Source: an uncultured Myxococcales bacterium
Lineage (GTDB): Bacteria; Myxococcota_A; UBA9042; DTJE01
Assembly: GCA_903847405.1 (NCBI GenBank)
Contig: CAINDP010000170.1
Span: 1-54,040 of the forward strand
Length of the DNA: 54,040 bases
Reading direction: 5' to 3'
Position numbers and translations under genes: made by a program. Positions 25,042 through 32,439 of this stretch are shown here, piece by piece. The notes under the pieces are model-generated. The model ran no database searches. It was given only the letters and a program-made list of their open reading frames with translations, and was not told the DNA's origin. The first letter of the stretch is position 1. Each line of letters opens with the position of its first letter.

Positions 25042-26865
25042 GTGCGGATGACCGGCACAGGGCCATTCACAAGGGCCCACGTGACCTACATCACCGTCCT
25101 GACCGTGGTCTCGACGGTCTGGCTGGCGGCGCTGCTGATCACCGAGCCCCGCCTCGTCCAGCACCCGATCCAGCACCACGGCATCGCCATCGTGACCTTC
25201 CTGGTCCTCGCCGTCGCCAGCCGCCTGATGGCGTTCCCGGTGGCCGGCACCGGCAGCTTCGGCCTGGACACCTCGATCTACGTGGCCACGCTGCTCACCC
25301 TCGGGGTCGGGCCGGCAATCCTGATCGTCGTGGCGACGATGCTGCTGCGGGGCGGCCTGGACTGGATGCGCCGCGCCTACCGCGGGACCCGCTGGCCCGT
25401 CCCGGTGTCGCTGGCGCGGCTGCTCTTCGGACCCATGCTGACCGGCGCCGGAATCTCGGTGCTGGGCCTGGTGGCCTCGCCCGAGGCCTTCGCCCTCCAG
25501 ATGAAGTCCCACGCCGTCCTGGCCGTCGGGCTGTTCCTGGCGACCACCGCCGGCCTCATCATTCCCCAGTTCGCGCTGATCATCATGTCCTACCGCCTCA
25601 ACGGCATCCCCTGGCGGACCCTGACCCGGGACGTCCTGTGGCCCGGACTGGCGGCCGAACTGGCGTTCGTGCCCATGGGCTTCGCCCTCGCCTACTCGTA
25701 TCGCGACCGGGATCCGCCGACCCTGATTGCGCTGGGCGTCTCCTACGTCATCTTCGCCTACGTCTTCCGCCGCATGTGGCGCAGCCGGGAATCGCTGCGC
25801 GAGCAGGCCCGGGAGCTGGAAGTCGTCGAGGAAGCCGGTCGCGCGGCCTCGTCCACCCTGGACATCGAGGAAATCGGGCGCCGCATCGGCATCTCGCTGC
25901 TGGCTGCCATCGACCGGGCACAGGGCGTGGTGCTGACGGTCGTGACCAGCGAGGCCGGTGCGGGACGGCACCTGGTCCGCGCGGTGGATCGGCGCCACAA
26001 GCCCGGCGTGATCGCCGCCGTCCGGCACTCCATCGTGGCCGACTTCGACGCCGATCCGGATACCCTGCCCGAAATCGAGGCCACCCCCGCGGAAACCGCG
26101 TCCACCGGCCCGGTGATCTCCCTGGCCTTGACGGGCCCGGACCACGCGCCGACACCCGGCTGGCTGTCCGTGGTCCTTCGCCCCGGTTCGCGCCTCCAGG
26201 ATTCCGATCGTCGCCTCTGCGAGCGCCTCGCCCGCCAGGCCTCCATCGCCGTCGCCAACTGGCGCCTGTACACCATGGCGACCGAGGACGGCCTCACCGG
26301 ACTCTTCGTGCGGCGCTACGTCGATGCGCGCGTGCGCGAGGAGTACGAGCGGTCGACACGCTCCGGAGGATCCTTCGGCCTGCTGATGATCGACGTCGAC
26401 AACCTCAAGACCGTCAACGACCGGTACGGCCATCCCTCGGGCGACCGCCTGCTGCAGGCCGTGGCCGCCGCGATCCGGGCGTCGGTGCGCGGCATGGACG
26501 TCCCCGGCCGATGGGGCGGCGACGAATTCGCGCTGCTGGTGCCCGAAATGGGACTGGAGGAAGGGACGGCCGTCGCCCACCGCCTGTCCAACGAGGTCGG
26601 CCTGCGATCGTTCCAGGTCGGGACCGCCATGGTGATCCCGTCGGTCTGCATCGGCGTGGCGGCCTACCCGGAATGCACGGCGGCGGACCCGGCCGCCCTG
26701 GTCGCCGTGGCGGACCAGGCGCTCTATGTGGCCAAGAAATCCGGTTCGAAGGGACGCGTGGTCGTGGCTGAGGCGACGCGACCGCTGCCGGCGTTGCGCT
26801 CCGGCGGATTGGACGCACCCGCCCCCGAACCTTCCGGCCCCCTGGACGACGCAGCGGATCGGTGA
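25042..26865 (+). CDS. Membrane-bound GAF-GGDEF diguanylate cyclase
   Basis: 607 residues from GTG 25042 (GAGGA five bases upstream). Residues about 13-243 hold six to seven hydrophobic helices, a membrane sensory module of MASE type. A coiled linker (REQARELEVVEEAGRAAS) and a GAF-like domain (about 275-400) follow. The cyclase domain has ATEDGLTGLFVRRY, IDVDNLKTVNDRYGH, an intact active site GGDEF (492-496) and an inhibitory site RGMD (483-486) five residues ahead. It should make cyclic di-GMP and be product-inhibited. A weak promoter (-10 TACAAT, 25009-25014) lies after era. Confidence 0.92.
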   Translation: MRMTGTGPFTRAHVTYITVLTVVSTVWLAALLITEPRLVQHPIQHHGIAIVTFLVLAVASRLMAFPVAGTGSFGLDTSIYVATLLTLGVGPAILIVVATMLLRGGLDWMRRAYRGTRWPVPVSLARLLFGPMLTGAGISVLGLVASPEAFALQMKSHAVLAVGLFLATTAGLIIPQFALIIMSYRLNGIPWRTLTRDVLWPGLAAELAFVPMGFALAYSYRDRDPPTLIALGVSYVIFAYVFRRMWRSRESLREQARELEVVEEAGRAASSTLDIEEIGRRIGISLLAAIDRAQGVVLTVVTSEAGAGRHLVRAVDRRHKPGVIAAVRHSIVADFDADPDTLPEIEATPAETASTGPVISLALTGPDHAPTPGWLSVVLRPGSRLQDSDRRLCERLARQASIAVANWRLYTMATEDGLTGLFVRRYVDARVREEYERSTRSGGSFGLLMIDVDNLKTVNDRYGHPSGDRLLQAVAAAIRASVRGMDVPGRWGGDEFALLVPEMGLEEGTAVAHRLSNEVGLRSFQVGTAMVIPSVCIGVAAYPECTAADPAALVAVADQALYVAKKSGSKGRVVVAEATRPLPALRSGGLDAPAPEPSGPLDDAADR

Positions 26866-26872
26866 CGCGGAA

Positions 26873-27055
26873 TCAGGACCGCGCGATCAGGTTCCGAACG
26901 CGCTGGCCCTGGATGCACTTGAAGCAGGTGGACTCCTTGAACGAGAAAGCGTTCGCCTCCACGAAGGAGTCCAGACACTTCTGTACGTTCACCTCGGAGC
27001 GCAGGTTTTTGCAGAAGAATGGGGCGTCGAGTCGGACTTGCGCTTTCTGCGGCAT
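26873..27055 (-). CDS. Small Cys-containing protein
   Basis: 60 residues, ATG 27055. It has four cysteines arranged as FFCKNL, QKCLDS and a C-terminal CFKC followed by IQGQRVRN, suggesting a small metal site (CxxC plus two). No signal peptide or membrane segment. It is supported by an excellent promoter on the same strand (27106-27134) about 43 bases upstream, and by codon usage unlike the shadow frames opposite it. The reverse-strand frames here show no convincing gene. Function unknown; a zinc-ribbon-like regulator or cofactor protein is possible. Confidence 0.62.
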   Translation of the reverse strand: MPQKAQVRLDAPFFCKNLRSEVNVQKCLDSFVEANAFSFKESTCFKCIQGQRVRNLIARS

Positions 27056-27105
27056 CGGAAGCCACTCCCACCTACGATCTGCGGCCCCCGGGCCGCGCGG
27101 AGGGG

Positions 27106-27134
27106 ATTATTCCGGCCGGCAGGGGCACTGTCAA
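27106..27134 (-). promoter_or_regulatory. Promoter of the small Cys-containing protein
   Basis: Minus strand -35 TTGACA (27134-27129, perfect), a 17-base spacer and -10 AATAAT (27111-27106). One of the strongest promoter matches in the window. Confidence 0.72.
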
Positions 27135-27187
27135 GACGCCTCCTCGCGCTACCGCGCGGAATGTGGCTTTGAACGGGGCAGCACACG

Positions 27188-28180
27188 ATGATTCTGGGAC
27201 TCACCGGTCGCAATGCAGCGGGCAAGGGCGAGGTGGCCGACTTCCTCAAGAAGGGCGGCTTCGAGTACTTCAGCCTTTCGGACGAACTGCGGGAAGGGCT
27301 GCGGGCGCAAGGCGTGCAGCCGACTCGCGACGCGCTGATCGCCGAAGGGCGACGCGTCCGGGTCGAAGAAGGCCACGACTCCCTGGCGCGCCGTGTCGCG
27401 AAACACTTCACCCACGGCCTGAACCAGGCGGTCGACTCGATCCGGAACCCGGAGGAGGTCCGGTTTCTCCAGACGCTCCCGGATTTCTACCTGGTGGCCG
27501 TCGACGCGCCCGTCGCACTCCGCTTCCAGAGGGCCTGCCTTCGGGCGCGCCCTGGCGATCACGTGGACCTGGCCGGCTTCGAGGCGTCCGAGGCCCGCGA
27601 ACTGCAGAGCCTGGATCCGGCAGCGCAGCAACTGGTGGCCACCATCGCGCTGGCCGACTTCCACCTGGAAAACGACGGCGACCTGCCGGCGCTCCACGAC
27701 AAGGTCCGCGAGGTCTTCCGCACGGCAGCCGGCCGCATGACGCGCCTGACCTGGGACCAGTACTTCCTGGCCATCGCCGAGGTCGTGGCGTCCCGGGCCA
27801 ACTGCGCCAAGCGCCGGGTGGCGGCGGTCGTCGTGAAGGATCACCGCATCGTCTCGACGGGCTACAACGGGACGCCCCGCGGCACGAAGAACTGCACCGA
27901 GGGCGGCTGCAAGCGTTGCCTGGACCTGGCGCCCTCGGGCTCAGGCCTCACGGACTGCCTCTGCAGCCACGCCGAGGAAAACGCCATCGTCCAGGCCGCC
28001 TACCACGGCGTCAGCCTGCGCGACGCGACGATCTACACCACGTTCCAGCCCTGCGTGCTGTGCACCAAGATGATCATCAATTCCGGCATCAGCCACGTGG
28101 TCTACCACACCGCCTACCCGCTTCCCGAGGCTGCGGGCAACATGTTCAGCGAAGCCGGTGTGACCGTGCGCTGCGCCTGA
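27188..28180 (+). CDS. Fusion of P-loop kinase-like domain and dCMP deaminase
   Basis: 330 residues. Residues 1-180 resemble a P-loop nucleotide/dephospho-CoA kinase: GRNAAGKG at 7-14 (the last position is Gly instead of Ser/Thr) and YLVAVDAPVALRFQRA. Residues 185-330 are a zinc-dependent deoxycytidylate deaminase: GYNGTPRG, NCTEGGCKRC (extra zinc site), catalytic H261-A-E263 and PC289-x-x-C292. The same order occurs in yeast Dcd1, whose N-terminus also keeps a 'SIDAPVMTRF'-like stretch. Expected to convert dCMP to dUMP for thymidylate synthesis. Larger relatives (AvcD) act in phage defence. It lies about 2 kb upstream of tmk. Confidence 0.85.
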   Translation: MILGLTGRNAAGKGEVADFLKKGGFEYFSLSDELREGLRAQGVQPTRDALIAEGRRVRVEEGHDSLARRVAKHFTHGLNQAVDSIRNPEEVRFLQTLPDFYLVAVDAPVALRFQRACLRARPGDHVDLAGFEASEARELQSLDPAAQQLVATIALADFHLENDGDLPALHDKVREVFRTAAGRMTRLTWDQYFLAIAEVVASRANCAKRRVAAVVVKDHRIVSTGYNGTPRGTKNCTEGGCKRCLDLAPSGSGLTDCLCSHAEENAIVQAAYHGVSLRDATIYTTFQPCVLCTKMIINSGISHVVYHTAYPLPEAAGNMFSEAGVTVRCA

Positions 28181-28215
28181 CGGGAGCGGCGTTGGGGGAA
28201 GGCGGGCCGGCGGCG

Positions 28216-28425
28216 TCACTTCACGTACAGGCGCCCCGTCTCGTCGACGGCCGCGCAGAATTCGCCACTTTCACTGCAGATGGCAATCTTCTGGGGCATC
28301 GTCTTGGCGGCGCCGGCGATCGCCTGGGACGGCGCCAGGAGGCGCACCACCTGCACCGACGCCAGGACCGACAGGGCGATTGCGATGATGGTCAGGATTC
28401 CCTTGGTGTACGTATCCGTCCGCAT
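28216..28425 (-). CDS. Small single-span membrane protein
   Basis: 69 residues from ATG 28425, with GGGGG five bases upstream. One hydrophobic helix (about 9-30, GILTIIAIALSVLASVQVV) follows a short basic/polar N-terminus; the remainder is a small soluble tail with two cysteines (ICSESGEFC) and ends ETGRLYVK. It is probably anchored in the inner membrane with the tail outside. Sixteen bases after the lipoprotein gene at 28442-29029, so likely the second gene of that operon. Family not identified. Confidence 0.75.
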   Translation of the reverse strand: MRTDTYTKGILTIIAIALSVLASVQVVRLLAPSQAIAGAAKTMPQKIAICSESGEFCAAVDETGRLYVK

Positions 28426-28441
28426 GAATTCCCCCTTAAGG

Positions 28442-29029
28442 TCATTCCCCCATGGCCGGGTTTTCCTCGAAGACCTCGGGCTTGCCGTCCCCGTCCTTGT
28501 CCCAGCCCACGCGCGCCAGCTTGCCGCCCGTGAAGTACTGGAACTCGTCGAAGCGCCCGGTCCGGGTCGTATCGACCTGCTTCAGGACCAGCGCGCCTTC
28601 CTCGTAGAACTTGCGCACGTCGAAGCGGCCGTCGAACTGCGTGCTGATGTCCTCGCGCTCGATCTTCCCCTTCTTGAAGTAGCGCACCTCGTCGGCGCGA
28701 CCGTCGAAGTCCAGATCGATGTCCTCGCGGCTGGGATCGCCCTTGTCGTCGAAGTACGTAACGACGTCCACGCGCCCGTCGCCGTTCAGGTCGACCGCCT
28801 TCCGGATCAGGATCTTGTCCTTGGTCCCCTTCCGGATTTCGACCTCCCGGAAGTTCGTCCAGATGTCGGGCTTGCCGTCCCCGTTGAGGTCGGTCGTTTC
28901 GGCGACCGTGCCGTCGGGCCCGCGCGTCGTCAGGACGGGAGCCGTCGCAAGGTACTGGGCGCTGGATCCTCCGCAGGCAAGGCCGGCCAGAACGGGGATC
29001 AGCGCCGCAACCGACGCCACGAATCGCAT
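28442..29029 (-). CDS. Lipoprotein with DxNxDG repeats
   Basis: 195 residues from ATG 29029, with GGAAAG upstream. Lipobox LAGLAC places the modified Cys near residue 17. The mature part has three to five repeats of about 30 residues: DLNGDGKPDIW, DLNGDGRVDVV, DLDFDGRADEV, DKDGDGKPEVF, with strands such as YFKKGKIEREDI between. These acidic loops resemble EF-hand/dockerin-like or FG-GAP calcium sites, so a calcium-stabilised propeller-like surface lipoprotein is likely. Role unknown. Transcribed from 29057-29086, divergent from rpoZ. Confidence 0.82.
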   Translation of the reverse strand: MRFVASVAALIPVLAGLACGGSSAQYLATAPVLTTRGPDGTVAETTDLNGDGKPDIWTNFREVEIRKGTKDKILIRKAVDLNGDGRVDVVTYFDDKGDPSREDIDLDFDGRADEVRYFKKGKIEREDISTQFDGRFDVRKFYEEGALVLKQVDTTRTGRFDEFQYFTGGKLARVGWDKDGDGKPEVFEENPAMGE

Positions 29030-29056
29030 GGGACTTTCCTCGCCAGAACCCGATCC

Positions 29057-29086
29057 AAGGTAGCGGAGGCACACAGCCCATGTCAA
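29057..29086 (-). promoter_or_regulatory. Promoter of the DxNxDG lipoprotein
   Basis: Minus strand -35 TTGACA (29086-29081), an 18-base spacer and -10 TACCTT (29062-29057). Confidence 0.5.
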
Positions 29087-29126
29087 GGAAACGGGCGCCC
29101 CGACTCCCGGCAACGGACCCTTGACG

Positions 29127-29155
29127 TTGACAATCCGGCGCCCTTCCCTCATTAT
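29127..29155 (+). promoter_or_regulatory. Promoter of rpoZ
   Basis: -35 TTGACA (29127-29132), a 17-base spacer and -10 CATTAT (29150-29155), 20 bases before the rpoZ start. A second TTGAC sits six bases upstream. Confidence 0.62.
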
Positions 29156-29174
29156 TCCGCGTCGGAGGTGTTCC

Positions 29175-29396
29175 ATGGCTCGTGTCACGATCGAGGATTG
29201 TCTGGACGCGGTGGACAACCGCTTTGCCCTGACCCTGCTGGCCGCCAAGCGCTCGCGGATGCTGCTGGACGACTCCAAGCCCATGGTCGAGTCCGGCAAC
29301 CGGGAAACCGTCACGGCCCTTCGCGAGGTCGCCGCGGGCAAGGTCACCTTCCGGCGCGACGTCCGCGAACTCCTGAAACTGCCGAAGCAGGGATGA
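29175..29396 (+). CDS. rpoZ: RNA polymerase omega subunit
   Basis: 73 residues from ATG 29175, with GGAGG six bases upstream. The [17 protein letters not shown] start, [13 protein letters not shown] and a C-terminal [11 protein letters not shown] are the signature of omega, which binds beta-prime and helps RNA polymerase assembly. In many bacteria it is a neighbour of gmk; here it is coupled instead to a lipoprotein gene by an ATGA overlap. Confidence 0.95.
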   Translation: MARVTIEDCLDAVDNRFALTLLAAKRSRMLLDDSKPMVESGNRETVTALREVAAGKVTFRRDVRELLKLPKQG

Positions 29397-30211
29397 GCCC
29401 TTCCAGCCGCCTACCCTTTCCGGGGGTGGTCCGCCGGCTCTTCCTCCTCGCGTTCATCGTCTCAACCTCATCCTGTGGACCCGCCCTGCACCCGCTGCCG
29501 CTGCGTCCGGAAACCGATCCGGCGGTCCTGATCGCCCGGATGCAGGCGCGACAAGCCGGACTGCACGGGTTGTCGGCCGTCGGTCGCGCGGAAAGCAGCA
29601 CGTCCGACGGCACCATGCGGGGCCGGGTGACGGTTCTTGCCGACACGACCGGCCGCCTGCGGGTGGACGCATGGACCCCGACCGACGACCTCGTGGCCGC
29701 CCTCGCCGCGGGCCCCGAGGGCTTCACGTACTTCCAGCGGGGAGGCGCCTGCCTGGTGGGCGACGCCTGCCGGTCGAACCTCGGCCGGGTGCTTCCCAGG
29801 GGCTGGGACCTGGATTCCGTCGTCCGAGGCCTGCTGGGAATCGCTCCCCTGCGGCCGACCGTCGGTCCGTGGCTCCTGGACTTCGATCGAAGGGTCGGAG
29901 CCTACCGCCTGGAATCCAACGTGGTCGGCGGTGGCCGTCAGCGGGTGTGGATCTACGACAGCGGCGCCGCCGCCCGGTACGAGCGGGACGAGGCAGGGAA
30001 ACTGGTGCTGCGCCTGGACATCGAGGAACCGGCACAGGACGCGGGCGCTCCCGCCCGCAAGGTCCGGTTGCGAACCGGGCGCGGGGAAACCGAACTGGCG
30101 GTACGATACCGCGAGGTGGAGTCGAACCCCGAGGTCAGCCCCGACGACTGGATCGTCGAGTGCCCGCCCGGCCTGGACATCCGCTACCTGCCTTGCGAAG
30201 GGGAACCATGA
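29393..30211 (+). CDS. LolB/DUF4292-like outer-membrane lipoprotein
   Basis: 272 residues from ATG 29393, overlapping rpoZ. Signal sequence with lipobox STSSC (Cys near residue 28). The mature domain begins with a helix ([22 protein letters not shown]), then a series of beta strands ([39 protein letters not shown]) as in the half-barrel of LolB, LolA and DUF4292 proteins that bind lipid acyl chains. A role in lipoprotein or lipid handling at the outer membrane is inferred from this pattern only. It overlaps tmk by ATGA. Confidence 0.72.
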   Translation: MSPSSRLPFPGVVRRLFLLAFIVSTSSCGPALHPLPLRPETDPAVLIARMQARQAGLHGLSAVGRAESSTSDGTMRGRVTVLADTTGRLRVDAWTPTDDLVAALAAGPEGFTYFQRGGACLVGDACRSNLGRVLPRGWDLDSVVRGLLGIAPLRPTVGPWLLDFDRRVGAYRLESNVVGGGRQRVWIYDSGAAARYERDEAGKLVLRLDIEEPAQDAGAPARKVRLRTGRGETELAVRYREVESNPEVSPDDWIVECPPGLDIRYLPCEGEP

Positions 30212-30852
30212 GCGGTCGTCGCGGTTTCTTCGTGGTGTTCGAGGGTCTGGACGGGGCCGGGACCAGCACGCAGGTGCGGTTGCTGGCCGAACGGATGCGC
30301 CGCGAGCGCCCGGACCTCCCCGTGGCGGTGACCGCCGAACCCAGCACCGGGCCGGCGGGCTCCCTGATACGCCAGGTCCTCAAGGGACGCACGACGGCCG
30401 TGACCGCCCTGGGTCAGCCCCAGCCCTTCGATCGCCGGGCGCTGGCATTGCTGTTCGCCGCGGATCGACTGGACCACGTCGCCTGCGAGATCGAGCCCCT
30501 GGTCCAGGCGGGCTGGCTGGTGGTGTCCGACCGCTACGTGTGGTCGTCCCTTGCCTACCAGTCCCTGGACGCTCCCATGGAGTGGATCTGCCAGGTCAAC
30601 CGGTTCGCGCCCGCTCCGGACCTGCTGGTCGTGCTGGACGTGCCGGCCCAGGTGGGGCTTTCCCGGGTGGACGCCTCCCGTCCCGGCCGCGAAATCTTCG
30701 AGCACGAGGAAACGCTGGGCCGCGTCGCGGACGCCTATCGCCAGTCCCTGGCGACGCTGCCGGCCACGCGCACCTGCGTCCTGGCCGGTGATCGCCCCGT
30801 CGAGGACGTGGCCGAAGGGGTCTGGGCAGCGGTTCGGGAACTCATTGGGTAG
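30208..30852 (+). CDS. tmk: Thymidylate kinase
   Basis: 214 residues from ATG 30208. FEGLDGAGTSTQ (11-22) is the P-loop, TAEPSTGPAGSLIR the dTMP-binding DR/EP region, SDRYVWSSLAYQ the DRY motif, then LVVLDVPAQVGLSR and an R-rich lid. It phosphorylates dTMP to dTDP. The usual P-loop lysine (GAGKTT) is replaced by Thr (GAGTST), a variant that I recall from some other bacterial Tmk sequences. The 3' end overlaps the opposing NlpC-like gene by 11 bases. Confidence 0.92.
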   Translation: MSGRRGFFVVFEGLDGAGTSTQVRLLAERMRRERPDLPVAVTAEPSTGPAGSLIRQVLKGRTTAVTALGQPQPFDRRALALLFAADRLDHVACEIEPLVQAGWLVVSDRYVWSSLAYQSLDAPMEWICQVNRFAPAPDLLVVLDVPAQVGLSRVDASRPGREIFEHEETLGRVADAYRQSLATLPATRTCVLAGDRPVEDVAEGVWAAVRELIG

Positions 30853-31636
30853 GGGCCGGGGCCCGCAGGACCCACGGATCGGCCACGCCCGCCACACCGT
30901 CCAGCCGGGTTTCCCCCTTGCCCTGAACGGTCCCGGCAGCACACCGACGCACCACTCCATCGACGTAGGCGACGACCCGCGCCGAACCGTCGCCCGCGGA
31001 CTCGACGATGCCCGCGGAAATCCCGTCGCCGGCGGTGGCGCCGCACCCGGAAGAACACCGGAAGAACAGCACGTCGCCCGGCCGACCGGTGTCGAGCGGA
31101 CGCAACACGCCCGCCGCCCTGGCCCGCCGCAGTTCCTCGGAGGCCGGGAAGGACGGGGCCGATGCACCGGCCGGCAGCAGGTCGTTCACCCGCAGGATGT
31201 GGCCCAGGAAGGATCGATCGTCAAAGGATCCCGCGATTCCCAGGAGCCGGACCGACGAGGCCACGACCTCGGACCGGGCATCCCCCCGGGCCGGCACCAT
31301 CGAGGGCACCGTGGCCGACGCCGCCAGGACGGCGCCGCCTGCGGGGGCAGCGCCGGTCGCGATGCTCCCGCCCGCCCCCGAGGCGACCGCGGGCGGCGCA
31401 CCGCCGCCACGGCGATCGGCCGGACGATCCCGGGCGGGCTTCGGCCCCTCCAGGCCGCCGGAGGGCGCGGACAGGAACGGGTCCTCCCCGAGGTTCATCG
31501 GGTGCAGGGCCGCCGACTCGACGATGGCGGCCCGGCCAGGGCCCGCGCAGGCCGCCGCATGGGCCAGGACGCAGATCCCCGCCAGCATTCGAGCGATCCT
31601 GAGAACAACGAACCCGGGAGGTCGAGGACGCTTCAT
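30842..31636 (-). CDS. Secreted protein with NlpC/P60- or CHAP-like core
   Basis: 264 residues from ATG 31636, near the predicted transcription start. The signal segment is at 12-28 (ARMLAGICVLAHAAAC); the last residues could be a poor lipobox. A long Ala/Gly/Pro-rich disordered stretch follows (about 40-120), then a small domain: SEELRRARAAGVLRPLD, GRPGDVLFF, GISAGIVES, RVVAYVDGVVRRC. RPGDVLFF followed by xxGIV is the frame of NlpC/P60 or CHAP peptidases, but the His expected just before GIV is missing, so it may be an inactive binder. It would act on or at the cell wall. Confidence 0.6.
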   Translation of the reverse strand: MKRPRPPGFVVLRIARMLAGICVLAHAAACAGPGRAAIVESAALHPMNLGEDPFLSAPSGGLEGPKPARDRPADRRGGGAPPAVASGAGGSIATGAAPAGGAVLAASATVPSMVPARGDARSEVVASSVRLLGIAGSFDDRSFLGHILRVNDLLPAGASAPSFPASEELRRARAAGVLRPLDTGRPGDVLFFRCSSGCGATAGDGISAGIVESAGDGSARVVAYVDGVVRRCAAGTVQGKGETRLDGVAGVADPWVLRAPAPTQ

Positions 31637-31665
31637 TGACACGTTCGTCAACCGGTCCCTAGAAT
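31636..31665 (+). promoter_or_regulatory. Promoter of the 31708 lipoprotein gene
   Basis: -35 TTGACA (31636-31641), an 18-base spacer and -10 TAGAAT (31660-31665). Confidence 0.65.
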
Positions 31666-31693
31666 CGTACGGCCGGCCCATGGTCGGCGTCAA
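31664..31693 (-). promoter_or_regulatory. Promoter of the NlpC-like gene
   Basis: Minus strand -35 TTGACG (31693-31688), an 18-base spacer and -10 TACGAT (31669-31664). Its -10 overlaps the last two bases of the opposing -10, so the two divergent promoters cannot easily be occupied together. Confidence 0.55.
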
Positions 31694-31707
31694 AGTCCGG
31701 AGGTCCC

Positions 31708-32439
31708 ATGCGATTCCTTCGTTCCCGCTTCCCGTCGTTCCCGGCCGCCGCCGCGGGGCTCCTCCTGTTGTCCCTTGCCGCCTGCGACGCCTCGCCGGGC
31801 CCCGGCAGCGTCCGGGCCTACTGGCACCTGGGCAGCCAGGCCTGCGCGGAATCGGGCATCGACACGGTCCGCGTCCGGGTGGTCACCGAGGGCGACGACG
31901 TCGTCACGCCGATCCCGACGACCTGCGACCAGGGCGGCCAGGGGCTGTCGATTGCCGACGTTCCGGCAGGCCTGCGCCAGATCGTCGTGGAAGGTCTGGA
32001 CGACAAGGGCGTCGCCCGGTTCGAAGGTCAGTCCGAACCGGTCACGATCCGATCGGGCCGGGAGACGGTCGTCCCCTCCATCGCACTGGGACTGCGCCGA
32101 GCCGGCGTGCGTGTCCGCTGGGGATTCACCAACAAGCTCGTCTGCGGCGCCAACGGCGTCGCGACCATCCACCTGACCGCCTTCGATCCGCCCGGGAACC
32201 TGGTGGCGGGCACGGACGTCCATCCCTGCGACGTGCCCCTCACGACCGCGGACCCCGAGGGCGGCGCCGTGCTGTCGGGCCTGCCGGCGAACACGGACCT
32301 GACGCTGGTGGTCCTGGGACTCAGCGTGCTGGAGCAACCGACCTTCGGCGCCGCGAAGGACGTCCGGGTGGGTCCCGGCGAAGTCGCCGAACTCTCCATT
32401 CTGCTGGACAAATGTGAAACGGGCGCCGCGTGCCCGTGA
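31708..32439 (+). CDS. Lipoprotein of unknown function
   Basis: 243 residues from ATG 31708 (GGAGG four bases upstream). Lipobox SLAAC gives a modified Cys at about residue 26. The mature part is beta-rich, with two Ig-like or transthyretin-like segments (TVRVRVVTEGDDVV...ADVPAGLRQIVVEGLD; AVLSGLPANTDLTLVVLGL), a pattern of surface adhesion or carbohydrate-associated beta sandwiches. Four of its cysteines could form two disulphides. Function unknown. It overlaps the GspF-like gene by 10 bases. Confidence 0.8.
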   Translation: MRFLRSRFPSFPAAAAGLLLLSLAACDASPGPGSVRAYWHLGSQACAESGIDTVRVRVVTEGDDVVTPIPTTCDQGGQGLSIADVPAGLRQIVVEGLDDKGVARFEGQSEPVTIRSGRETVVPSIALGLRRAGVRVRWGFTNKLVCGANGVATIHLTAFDPPGNLVAGTDVHPCDVPLTTADPEGGAVLSGLPANTDLTLVVLGLSVLEQPTFGAAKDVRVGPGEVAELSILLDKCETGAACP

